From a virus, in the IMG/VR virus record IMGVR_UViG_3300046529_000758, positions 1-40,398 of that record: a DNA stretch of 40,398 nt. One strand, written 5' to 3'. Of the stretch, positions 1-5,495 are shown piece after piece. Under the pieces are notes generated by a model. It did no database searches and had not been told where the DNA came from. It saw only the letters and a program-made list of their open reading frames with translations. Position numbers and translations under genes: made by a program. Every line of letters begins with the position of its first letter. Within the stretch, counting starts at the first letter, position 1.

Positions 1-315
1 GTCGGGGCTGGCGTGTGCGTTAGCGATGGTCGGGTGCGGGATGAGGCCGATCTCGCGCACCGGCAGATTGGTCAGGAAGCTATACGCCGCGCGGGCCTCG
101 GGTTCGTGCTCGGCGCCCCACTTCGCGGCGTTGCCCCATCCCTTGGCCTGCCGAGTCAGACGCTCGGCGGCGATCTCGTACATGAGATCCTCGCTGGACT
201 TGGCGCGGGCGCCGGTCTTCAGCTTGGCGATGGCCGAGCCGACCCGCGAAGCCCCCAGCGAGCCGCAGACGGCCAGCAGCCACTCGGGCGAGCGCTGAAC
301 GAGTTCGTCGTTCAT
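1..315 (-). CDS. YqaJ-type phage exonuclease/recombinase, C-terminally cut by window edge
   Basis: This is the N-terminal 105 residues of a leftward protein with no stop before the window edge. It begins MNDELVQRSPEWLLAVCGSL and continues GASRVGSAIAKLKTG. The pattern 'QRSPEW...GSLGASRV...' is the N-terminal signature of YqaJ/lambda-Exo-like 5'-3' exonucleases of the PD-(D/E)XK fold, which resect duplex DNA for phage recombination. The catalytic D and ExK motifs would lie beyond the edge, so activity cannot be judged. The ATG overlaps the stop of the zinc-ribbon gene (ATGA), which implies translational coupling. An ERF annealing protein lies upstream in the same operon, the usual partner of such an exonuclease. 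Confidence 0.8.
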   Translation of the reverse strand, partial: MNDELVQRSPEWLLAVCGSLGASRVGSAIAKLKTGARAKSSEDLMYEIAAERLTRQAKGWGNAAKWGAEHEPEARAAYSFLTNLPVREIGLIPHPTIANAHASPD

Positions 316-560
316 TTCGGCCTCGCCGCAGTGAAGCCCGCGCCGCGGGAGATCACGGCCATGAAGTTGCACCCGTCCTTTTCGATGTCGGTGGTCCCGC
401 CGCATTCCTCGCAACGCCCTGTCCGATAAAACTTGTTCTTCTCGGCCATGGTTTGCTTCTCGCCGCAGTGCACGCAATTGAACTGCTGGTGAACGTCCCA
501 GCCCTCGGCCACGCGATCGAAGGCGTTCTTGGACACCTCTTCGAAAGGGTGGAGCTTCAT
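312..560 (-). CDS. Small zinc-ribbon protein of the recombination operon
   Basis: An 82-residue protein with two CxxC pairs, C29/C32 (CVHC) and C50/C53 (CEEC), spaced as in a single zinc ribbon. No other domain is visible. It lies between the ERF and exonuclease genes, with 4-nt overlaps on both sides (its ATG within the ERF stop, its TGA within the exonuclease ATG), so it is cotranscribed and probably translationally coupled. A role with the recombinase pair or as a small regulator is possible, but only position and the zinc motif support it. Confidence 0.75.
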   Translation of the reverse strand: MKLHPFEEVSKNAFDRVAEGWDVHQQFNCVHCGEKQTMAEKNKFYRTGRCEECGGTTDIEKDGCNFMAVISRGAGFTAARPK

Positions 561-1162
561 GACATCCTGCGCTTCTTCTGCTCGAGCATGCTGATCGCGC
601 GTTTAAATTGTTCGACCGTCATCTCGGCGACCGAGGGCGCCCCGACAACCGCCAGGAAGGCGGTGAGGTTCGAGTCGGTATCGCGGACGAGCTGCTCGAC
701 GAAGGCGATCTGGTCGACGTCGATGAGCGGGCTTGCGGTGGACGCTGCGTTGCCGTCGTCGTCCTCGTCGGCGCCTGCGATGCCGACCAGCGAGAACAGG
801 GTGTAGCGCTTGGCGTAGGTGAGGGCCGAACCCATCTGCTGCGGGGTGAGCTTGGCGTAGGCCCCGACCGGCCAGGTCGCGTCCAGCGTCTGGCCTGAGA
901 CGGCGTGGATGAGGCTGGTGGTCAGCATCAGGATGTCGCCGTCGATATGGGTGATCTGCACCCACGCGACCCCGTGCTTCGACAATGGCCCGCGAATGGC
1001 CGCGATGCCGTCGGCGAGATTGGTGTATTTCGACTTGAAGTGCGGGTTCTCGGAGCCGCGGGCCGGGTTGCGGATTTCGCCCTGGGCCTTGGCGAGGGCC
1101 TCGGCCAATTTGCCGGCGGCGCCTGCGCGCTCGCTGAGCAGCGTCTCTTCGATATCGTTCAT
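557..1162 (-). CDS. erf: ERF-family single-strand annealing protein
   Basis: The protein has 201 residues. Its N-terminal half carries the ERF signature: 'NPHFKSKYTNLADGI', then 'PLSKHGVAWVQ', then 'GSALTYAKRYTLFSLVGIAG', followed by the acidic DEDDDGN stretch. ERF proteins (phage P22 Erf type) bind single-stranded DNA and anneal complementary strands after exonuclease resection, in the infected cytoplasm. An in-frame ATG 24 nt upstream exists, but the start at 1162 follows a strong ribosome site (AAGGGGG, about 6 nt away), so I use 1162. The C-terminal part (about 150-201) is less conserved, ends in KKRRMS and may contact DNA or a partner. A promoter/operator-like site lies just upstream (1188-1214). 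Confidence 0.9.
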   Translation of the reverse strand: MNDIEETLLSERAGAAGKLAEALAKAQGEIRNPARGSENPHFKSKYTNLADGIAAIRGPLSKHGVAWVQITHIDGDILMLTTSLIHAVSGQTLDATWPVGAYAKLTPQQMGSALTYAKRYTLFSLVGIAGADEDDDGNAASTASPLIDVDQIAFVEQLVRDTDSNLTAFLAVVGAPSVAEMTVEQFKRAISMLEQKKRRMS

Positions 1163-1187
1163 CGCGTCCCCCTTGTGAATGCGCATG

Positions 1188-1214
1188 GTTGCGCTAACCG
1201 CACCGCATTGTCAA
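1188..1214 (-). promoter_or_regulatory. Promoter/operator-like unit upstream of erf
   Basis: On the minus strand TTGACA occupies 1214-1209. After 4 nt comes an imperfect 17-bp palindrome at 1188-1204 (plus strand GTTGCGCTAACCGCACC), one base from the GTTGCG-N5-CGCAAC pattern. The same TTGACA, 4-nt gap, palindrome order occurs at 2199-2225. A -10 box at 17 nt spacing would read CAACCA, a poor match, so the promoter call rests on the -35 and the repeated layout. Confidence 0.5.
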
Positions 1215-1224
1215 TAGGCTTCAG

Positions 1225-1450
1225 GCGCCTAACCATACCGCAGCCGACCAGACCCAACCGGACCCGACCATTCCCGAGCCCGCCACGCCCGGCCTGGCCC
1301 GTGCGGACGCGCCCCCTGCTTGCCCTGCCACGCCTTGCCTTGGCCAGCCAAGCCAACGCCGAGGCCAGCCAAGCCACGCCATGCCGCTGCGCGCCGGCCC
1401 CGACCCCGCCTCGCCTCGGCATGCCTCGCCGGAGCGAGCCCAGGCTCACC
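1225..1450. repeat. Irregular GGCnnGGC-type intergenic repeat tract (copy 1)
   Basis: The gap between erf and the gene upstream of it is made of irregular short units. On the minus strand these read as GGCATGGC, GGCTTGGC, GGCAAGGC and GGCGTGGC, with a near-duplicated unit around TTGGCTGGCC. No protein of normal composition is encoded: every frame gives repetitive Arg/Ala/Gly/Pro sequence. A second tract of the same style lies at 2086-2190 in the next gap of the same operon. Confidence 0.75.
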
Positions 1451-2060
1451 TAACGTCATAAGCGATAATGCCAAACCGTCCGAACGTCGGTCGAAAATCA
1501 GCCAAGCCAATCAACCGCCCAGCCTCTTCGATCGCCTGCCGAAAGGTGATCGGGTCGAGGTATTCGGCCAGAATGATCTGAAACTCAAAGGTCAATCGCC
1601 ATCCCGCCAACATGGCCGGGCGAACGCGGGTGATGCCCGCGCGCTGCACCATGACTCTGCGCTTGTCCAAATAATCCCAGTCAGTTTTCCCGAAGCTGGC
1701 CAGCGGCGTGAGCGAAACGATGGCGGCCTTGTATAAATCCTGCGCGCTCTTGCGCGGCGATCGCGGGTCCTGGCGGAACTTGGCGGCGCCGAGGATGGAC
1801 TGTCGCAGGTATTCGCCCGGCAGGCAGACCTCGCCTTCGGCGTTGCGGTACACATAGCTCTCGACATTGTCGCTTTTCTTGGCCTTCGAGCCTTTGGCGG
1901 CCTTGCCCTTCGCCTCAACGCCATCGACATTCCATCTATGAAACAGCAGGTCCGCTGACCCCTCGATCGTCACTGTGGCGATGTACGGCTCGCCAGCCTC
2001 GATGGTGACCTTGCCTGCATTGCTCACTTGTTCACTGTTCACTTTCACATTCTTATTCAT
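1446..2060 (-). CDS. Conserved phage protein of the recombination operon, function unknown
   Basis: The protein has 204 residues and starts MNKNVKVNSEQV. The frame stays open upstream, but that part is repeat-derived low-complexity sequence, and the ATG at 2060 is preceded by GGAGGAA at good spacing. Features in order: a beta-rich opening 'PYIATVTIEGSADLLFHRW', a Lys-rich linker (KGKAAKGSKAKK), a middle with 'GEVCLPGEYLRQSILGAAKF', and a C-terminal motif 'LIGLADFRPTFGRFGI'. I recognise this layout (FHRW, PGEY/R, DFRPxFGRF) from phage proteins encoded near annealing proteins, but I know of no assigned function. It is first in the leftward operon, behind a 17-bp operator and a TTGACA box. Confidence 0.8.
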   Translation of the reverse strand: MNKNVKVNSEQVSNAGKVTIEAGEPYIATVTIEGSADLLFHRWNVDGVEAKGKAAKGSKAKKSDNVESYVYRNAEGEVCLPGEYLRQSILGAAKFRQDPRSPRKSAQDLYKAAIVSLTPLASFGKTDWDYLDKRRVMVQRAGITRVRPAMLAGWRLTFEFQIILAEYLDPITFRQAIEEAGRLIGLADFRPTFGRFGIIAYDVR

Positions 2061-2085
2061 TGGTTCCTCCCAGAACCGCGCGCCA

Positions 2086-2190
2086 TGCCATGCCGATCCG
2101 CACCTCGCCCCAGCAGGCCTTCGCCTAAGCCGACCAAGCCACGCCTGGCCTTGCCTCTGCTTGCCGCGCCCACCCTGAGCCGACCCAGCG
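2086..2190. repeat. Irregular GGCnnGGC-type intergenic repeat tract (copy 2)
   Basis: On the minus strand this tract carries GGCAAGGC, GGCGTGGC, GGCATGGC and close variants, the same unit style as 1225-1450. It lies between the operator/promoter and the ribosome site of the first leftward gene, so it would form the 5' untranslated leader of the operon. Confidence 0.7.
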
Positions 2191-2198
2191 CTCACTAA

Positions 2199-2225
2199 GT
2201 TGCTAGAGCAGCAACCCATTGTCAA
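2199..2225 (-). promoter_or_regulatory. Operator palindrome and -35 box for the leftward recombination operon
   Basis: A perfect 17-bp inverted repeat, GTTGCTAGAGCAGCAAC, occupies 2199-2215 (6-bp arms, 5-bp spacer). On the minus strand a consensus TTGACA lies at 2225-2220, 4 nt upstream of the palindrome, so the palindrome fills the -35/-10 spacer and -10 region, a classic repressor position. A -10 at 17 nt spacing reads CAACTT, which is weak. The divergent XRE gene starts at 2266, so it is the obvious candidate binder, for itself and for the recombination genes. Confidence 0.65.
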
Positions 2226-2265
2226 GCGACTTGCCAAAACGGTGCCGTGAGGGCATCTTTGCCTC

Positions 2266-2523
2266 ATGTCTTGGCCTGCTCCCCCCACCAAGTCCGACCG
2301 CGAGATCCTCGCTCATCATCCCAACGCCCGCCTCGGCCTGATTCGGGCGCGCGAAATGCGCGGCATCAGCCGCCCCGAGCTCGCGCGGCGGCTCGGCGTC
2401 AACCGCTCGCAGGTGTTCCGGTTCGAGACGGGCGAGTCGTCCCCGCCGCTGGCGTTGGCGCTCAGGATCATCGACCTGCTCGGGCCTGGCGCCACCTTCG
2501 ACATGTTCAGGACTGCGGCGTGA
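2266..2523 (+). CDS. XRE/Cro-type helix-turn-helix regulator
   Basis: The protein has 85 residues. Residues about 23-72 form a Cro/C1-type helix-turn-helix, with 'ISRPELARRLGVNRSQVFRF' as the core and 'ETGESSPPLALALRIIDLL' closing the five-helix fold. Such proteins bind short palindromes as dimers. It has no protease or dimerisation domain of the CI type, so it is closer to Cro or antitoxin-like regulators in size. The gene diverges from the recombination operon, with a 17-bp palindrome between them. The next gene's GTG overlaps its stop, making the regulator first in a rightward operon. Confidence 0.85.
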   Translation: MSWPAPPTKSDREILAHHPNARLGLIRAREMRGISRPELARRLGVNRSQVFRFETGESSPPLALALRIIDLLGPGATFDMFRTAA

Positions 2524-2786
2524 TTTCGTGGCCGGTCACCATCGCGCGCAATGGCAGGCCGTTCCATCATTTGGGCGGCGTTCAGTTCGGCCGGTTAATC
2601 GCGGCTGAACTCGATGAGCCAGGCGCGCGTGGAGCAACACGCTGGTTCTGCCACTGCGCCTGCGGCAAGACGACGGTTGTCTCGACCAGGAATTTGATCA
2701 CCGGGCGCAGCCGTTCGTGCGGGTGCATAAAACGCGAGACAGCATCAGATTGGGGTCGGGCGAATCGCAAGCGCGCGAGAGCGTAA
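2520..2786 (+). CDS. Small Cys-cluster (zinc-binding) phage protein
   Basis: The protein has 88 residues from a GTG overlapping the XRE stop (GTGA). A longer reading of the frame upstream runs antiparallel to the operator region and through the XRE gene, so I reject it. Residues 24-69 show the pattern 'GRLIAAE...W-C44-H-C46-A-C48-G...L..G...S-C67-G-C69', a compact zinc-binding module seen in many small phage proteins and beside HNH or AP2 domains. No HNH residues are present here. The tail is basic (KRETASDWGRANRKRARA), consistent with nucleic-acid binding. Its stop overlaps the next ATG (TAATG). Confidence 0.75.
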   Translation: MISWPVTIARNGRPFHHLGGVQFGRLIAAELDEPGARGATRWFCHCACGKTTVVSTRNLITGRSRSCGCIKRETASDWGRANRKRARA

Positions 2787-3196
2787 TGACCGCTCCCTTA
2801 CAGGTCCAGCGCGGGCCGCGGGGAGGCTTCCTGCGGCGCACGCCGGCGCTAAGTCCGCTCGAGAAGGCCATTCAAAGGGCCGTAATTGACCACTGGAAGG
2901 CCCTCGGCCTCCCGGATACCCTGGTGGCGGCGATTCCCAACCAGGGCGCCCTGGGCCAACCTGGGCTCACGGCGGGCGTCGCCGACCTCCTGGTGATCGG
3001 CCCCAACCTGCCCCATGGCGCGAGGGCGGGGTTCATCGAGCTCAAGCGCGACCCGTGGTCGAAGGTCAGCGACGCCCAGCGCTCATTCGGCGAACTGTGT
3101 TTCAAGCTCGACATCCCGTTCGCGATCACCGTCGGCCGGGACCAGCCGATCGAGGTGCTCGAGGCCTGGGGCGTGGTCCGCAGGGCGCTGGTATGA
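2786..3196 (+). CDS. VRR-NUC domain endonuclease
   Basis: The protein has 136 residues. The VRR-NUC pattern is complete: 'AIPNQGALGQPG' (50-60), 'GVADLLVIG' with Asp67, 'GFIELKRD' with Glu85 and Lys87, and 'VSDAQRSF' with Gln98. These form the PD-(D/E)XK active site. Stand-alone phage VRR-NUC proteins are structure-selective nucleases, thought to act on branched recombination or replication intermediates. I choose the ATG at 2786, which overlaps the preceding stop, over an earlier in-frame ATG at 2717 lying inside the preceding gene. It belongs to the same coupled operon as the XRE regulator. Confidence 0.85.
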   Translation: MTAPLQVQRGPRGGFLRRTPALSPLEKAIQRAVIDHWKALGLPDTLVAAIPNQGALGQPGLTAGVADLLVIGPNLPHGARAGFIELKRDPWSKVSDAQRSFGELCFKLDIPFAITVGRDQPIEVLEAWGVVRRALV

Positions 3197-3312
3197 GCCG
3201 CATGATCGCGGCTGTGGATAGCTGTGGACAGGCAAAATGGCGCTTGCCAGATTCCGCGAATCACGGCACAAATGACGAAGGGGCCGCGGCAGTCGGCCAC
3301 GGCCCCCGATAG
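3193..3312 (+). CDS. Possible 39-residue ORF coupled to VRR-NUC gene
   Basis: An ATG overlaps the VRR-NUC stop (ATGA) and opens 39 codons with no recognised motif. The last part of the frame is made by a GC-rich inverted repeat (3280-3306). The coupling favours translation, but composition and length do not show that it is a gene. Confidence 0.25.
   Translation: MSRMIAAVDSCGQAKWRLPDSANHGTNDEGAAAVGHGPR
3280..3306 (+). terminator. GC hairpin after the VRR-NUC gene, no U-tract
   Basis: GGGGCCG (3280-3286) pairs with CGGCCCC (3300-3306) around a 13-nt loop. No T run follows, so it is not a standard intrinsic terminator. It may end or protect the upstream transcript, or act with Rho. Confidence 0.35.
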
Positions 3313-3372
3313 TCGCCGATCGCGCCCTGATGGGGGCCACCGGCTGTCACTCTAACCTACCAGGGAAAATAA

Positions 3373-3588
3373 GTGACAAGCCCCAACATAGCAACCCGCA
3401 AGCCCCCCAGCAACCCTGGCGGCGCCGCGAACTTAGTCCGTAACCGTACGTTTTCGCCGTGGATCAAGCTCGGCGATATCGCAGTGGGCATCCGAGACAG
3501 GATGAACGCGGCGCACGAAGACGAGTGCGAATCGGCCGCCATGGCCGTTTTGCGCGAAAAGAAGCGGCGGGGAACCACCAAGTGGTGA
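3373..3588 (+). CDS. Small hypothetical protein
   Basis: A 71-residue protein from a GTG preceded by AGGGA at workable spacing. The N-terminus is Asn/Pro/Gly rich; residues about 30-60 (IKLGDIAVGIRDRMNAAHED) look like one amphipathic helix, and the tail is basic (REKKRRGTTKW). I recognise no family. Normal composition and an upstream ribosome site support a real gene. It is the last gene before a 230-nt gap. Confidence 0.55.
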   Translation: MTSPNIATRKPPSNPGGAANLVRNRTFSPWIKLGDIAVGIRDRMNAAHEDECESAAMAVLREKKRRGTTKW

Positions 3589-3820
3589 TCCTCGCGCGCG
3601 TATACGCTAAACTTTGTTAGTCCAGTACATAAGCTTTATCCGGATAGCGCACTGAACTTGTTGGCATCCTCCTTCTCGAATGCCCCTTGCTCCGCTGATC
3701 GCTAGCCGCCATCGTCGATGACGCGCGCTTAGCCCGCTCCGTCGTAGAGCGCAGCCCTCACCACGGAGGGGTTACTAAGTCTATTAGAAACAGAGAGTCT
3801 AATAAGAAAGGGAGAAATAG
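3589..3820. other. Intergenic gap with hairpin elements upstream of PC4-like gene
   Basis: No gene is seen here. Base composition is lower in GC than the flanks. It holds a short inverted repeat CCCTC/GAGGG around 3755-3771, a 13-mer TTCTCGAATGCCC at 3673-3685 that recurs at 5737-5749 in another intergenic gap, and the inverted repeat 3782-3804. I find no convincing -35/-10 pair. Confidence 0.5.
3782..3804 (+). promoter_or_regulatory. Inverted repeat just upstream of PC4-like gene
   Basis: TATTAGA (3782-3788) and TCTAATA (3798-3804) form perfect 7-bp arms around 9 nt. The ribosome site (AAGGGAG) and the ATG at 3821 follow immediately. It could be an operator or an RNA hairpin in the leader that affects translation. 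Confidence 0.45.
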
Positions 3821-4069
3821 ATGTCAGATTCTAGGGATCTGAATGTCGTCCAGGGGCCACCGATTACGGTGATCGAAAAAAACAAGGGCGAGCAGTTTTG
3901 GATCCAAGTCAGGGAATTTCGAGGCCACAAGCTCCTGAACTGCCATGTCTGGTATCGGAGCGCTGATGGGCAAATGAGGCCAGGAAAGAGCGATTTAAGC
4001 GTAAAAGTTGAGAAAGCCAGAGATCTGTTAAGCGCGATGCAGAAGGTATTGACTGAAGCGGGATTTTAG
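3821..4069 (+). CDS. PC4/p15-like single-stranded-DNA-binding protein
   Basis: The protein has 82 residues. Residues about 25-78 match the PC4-like fold: a curved sheet 'FWIQVREFRGHKLLNCHVWY', a turn 'GQMRPGKSDLSVKVE' (the PGK-G/S-ISL motif of this family), then one helix 'KARDLLSAMQKVL'. PC4-like proteins dimerise and bind ssDNA or melted duplex. In eukaryotes they are transcription coactivators; bacterial and phage versions are thought to act in replication, recombination or transcription. The gene has a strong AAGGGAG ribosome site and is lower in GC (50% over 3841-3900 by hand count) than its neighbours, which suggests recent acquisition. An inverted repeat precedes it. Confidence 0.8.
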   Translation: MSDSRDLNVVQGPPITVIEKNKGEQFWIQVREFRGHKLLNCHVWYRSADGQMRPGKSDLSVKVEKARDLLSAMQKVLTEAGF

Positions 4070-4087
4070 CCGCGCGCGAGGCAAAAA

Positions 4088-4339
4088 TTGGTTGACCGAT
4101 CTCCGATCATCCGGATCTCCGACCCAGCCATGGCGTGGCACGACATCGACCTCAATGACCTGCTTGGCTCGGCCAAGCGCGAACTGGCCTTCCGGCAGCG
4201 CATCTACCCCAAATGGGTCGACAAGGGCACGCTGAAGGCCAAGAAGGCCGAGGAGGAGCTTGAACTGCAGCGCCAGCTGATCGACTTCCTGACGCATTGC
4301 ATCTTCAAGGCGGTGACCCGCAGGGAGGCTCAGCAGTGA
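4088..4339 (+). CDS. Small helical phage protein, unknown function
   Basis: An 83-residue frame from TTG 4088 (GAGG seven bases upstream). An alternative ATG at 4130 gives MAWHDIDLND and lacks a clear ribosome site. The core 'AKRELAFRQRIYPKWVDKGTLKAKKAEEELELQRQLIDFL' is one long charged helical hairpin. Similar short proteins (RQRxYPxWV...A.ExIxxMxAI) are common in proteobacterial phages near recombination genes, with no known role. Confidence 0.7.
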   Translation: MVDRSPIIRISDPAMAWHDIDLNDLLGSAKRELAFRQRIYPKWVDKGTLKAKKAEEELELQRQLIDFLTHCIFKAVTRREAQQ

Positions 4340-4342
4340 TCC

Positions 4343-4540
4343 ATGGATCGTCCGCCCGCATCCGCGTTGAGCCTTGTGGCTTCGCACATGGACATGATCG
4401 AGAGCTTCGCGATCTCGGCCAAGGAGGCCGCGCGCCGGCACGACAGGGCCGAGCTCGAGATGCGCATGAAGCAGATCCGCAAGGAGCTGATGGACGCCAT
4501 CGCGGCCTTCAAAACCATTGACGACACCCTCGAATCGTGA
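4343..4540 (+). CDS. Small helical protein, unknown function
   Basis: A 65-residue protein, nearly all helix: 'SHMDMIESFAISAKEAARRHDRAELEMRMKQIRKELMDAIAAF' reads as two antiparallel charged helices, possibly coiled coil. It starts 3 nt after the preceding stop, and its own stop overlaps the GTG of the next gene. No family recognised. Confidence 0.65.
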   Translation: MDRPPASALSLVASHMDMIESFAISAKEAARRHDRAELEMRMKQIRKELMDAIAAFKTIDDTLES

Positions 4541-5016
4541 CCATTATCAATGGCATGGCCGAATACTTCACCCGCGCGACTTGGAGGCGAGGCAAGAAGC
4601 ATCCATGGTGCAAGCGCACCAAGCCTTACGGCGGATGCAAGACGGCGCCGCCTGAGCTTCTGGAGGCAGGCAAGGCCACCAGGTTCGGATCAGGCATCCA
4701 TAGGATCTGCTCCGCAACCACCAGGGCGGGCCATCCTTGCGGCAACATCGCCCTCAAGGACATGAAAGCCTGCGGATATCATGGAGGCTACGGCCAATGG
4801 GCTCGCCAAGGAAAGCTCATCCAAACGGGACGAGCAAAGGCTATCAAAGCCCAAAACCCAAAAACCTCGCCTACAAACCCTCAACTCATACTGATCCCTC
4901 AATACCAACAAGCTTCCCCTTGGGATCGAATCCGACTCGCCAAAGCTTGGCAAACTCCAGCCTGGCCACACCTCATCAAAACCCTGAAACAGCGCGATAT
5001 CGCGGCTTGCGTTTGA
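4537..5016 (+). CDS. HGG-motif zinc-binding protein
   Basis: A 159-residue protein from GTG 4537, overlapping the preceding stop (GTGA). Residues 57-84 carry the pattern C58-SATTRAGHP-C68-GNIALKDMKA-C79-GY-H82-GG, which matches the 'CxAxTRxGxPCxxxA...CxxHGG' core of HGGxSTG proteins, a short zinc-binding family common in phages and prophages. The STG that normally follows is YGQ here. Residues 110-159 are Pro/Gln rich and end in a Trp-containing helix. In related proteins this domain precedes or sits beside terminase-like small proteins, and here the next gene is a helical-repeat protein. Confidence 0.7.
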   Translation: MTIINGMAEYFTRATWRRGKKHPWCKRTKPYGGCKTAPPELLEAGKATRFGSGIHRICSATTRAGHPCGNIALKDMKACGYHGGYGQWARQGKLIQTGRAKAIKAQNPKTSPTNPQLILIPQYQQASPWDRIRLAKAWQTPAWPHLIKTLKQRDIAACV

Positions 5017-5225
5017 AAGCTGAGACTGCGCTCGAGGTCCTAGTGGTCGACGATTCCTGCCCTCCGAACGTCCGCGCGGCCGCGGCCCGCACCCTCCTCG
5101 AGCTGGTTGGAGCGATTGGCGCTAAGGCTCCGAAACATGAGGCGGATCAAGGGCTTGACGATAGCCTCGAGCCCGAGAGCCTGAGCCTAGCGGATATCGA
5201 CAGGGAGCTGAGACGGCTCAGTTAG
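5013..5225 (+). CDS. Small helical-repeat protein, possibly TerS-like
   Basis: A 70-residue protein from TTG 5013 overlapping the preceding stop (TTGA). The core 'AETALEVLVVDDSCPPNVRAAAARTLLELVGA' is a helix-turn-helix-like helical hairpin of the kind found in phage small terminases and in short proteins next to them ('AL..L...D..APP.VR..AA..LL'). The acidic tail (LDDSLEPESLSLADIDREL) could mediate contacts. The terminase large gene is far away (18877), so a small-terminase role is only a suggestion. Confidence 0.55.
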   Translation: MKAETALEVLVVDDSCPPNVRAAAARTLLELVGAIGAKAPKHEADQGLDDSLEPESLSLADIDRELRRLS

Positions 5226-5495
5226 CGGGCGGCTCTGACGGTTCAGGTGACGGTATTGGCGCGGCTTGCTCGGTGGGCGGCGAGTGATATCAATGGCTTG
5301 AGCGTCTCGTTGACAATGTAGGACATATGGTTCGCTGGCCGGGAAGGCCTAATCACCCCTCCCCACCCACGGAAGAGGGCGCACCCGCCAGTGCTATGCC
5401 CTCGCCCAAAAATTTCGTAGCGCGTGGACATTTTTCGTAACGTTCCGTTACGGGAACGGTTATTGTAACGCGTAACGCGCGTAACGGAGGGTTGG
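5226..5495. other. Intergenic region with GTAACG motif cluster
   Basis: No convincing gene is present; an 89-codon reading on the minus strand is low in typical codons and antisense to the motif cluster. The region carries TTGACA at 5310-5315 without a good -10 and, at its right end, the GTAACG cluster listed next. Confidence 0.5.
5436..5486 (+). promoter_or_regulatory. Cluster of GTAACG motifs upstream of a basic protein gene
   Basis: Five copies of GTAACG or its complement occur in 51 bp: 5437-5442, inverted at 5446-5451, then direct at 5465-5470, 5472-5477 and 5481-5486. The first two form a perfect palindrome CGTAACG-TTC-CGTTACG (5436-5452). The last copy abuts the ribosome site GGAGG of the gene starting at 5496, so a protein bound here could control both transcription and translation start. 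Confidence 0.6.

Noticed and set aside
2061-2291. N-terminal extension of the conserved leftward protein
   Set aside because: It is made from the intergenic repeats and covers the promoter/operator; GGAGGAA before 2060 marks the start.
2247-2519. N-terminal extension of the Cys-cluster gene
   Set aside because: It is the second frame of the XRE gene; the GTG overlapping the XRE stop is a better start.
3280-3306. Certain intrinsic terminator after VRR-NUC
   Set aside because: The stem is good but no T run follows, so only a weak call was kept.
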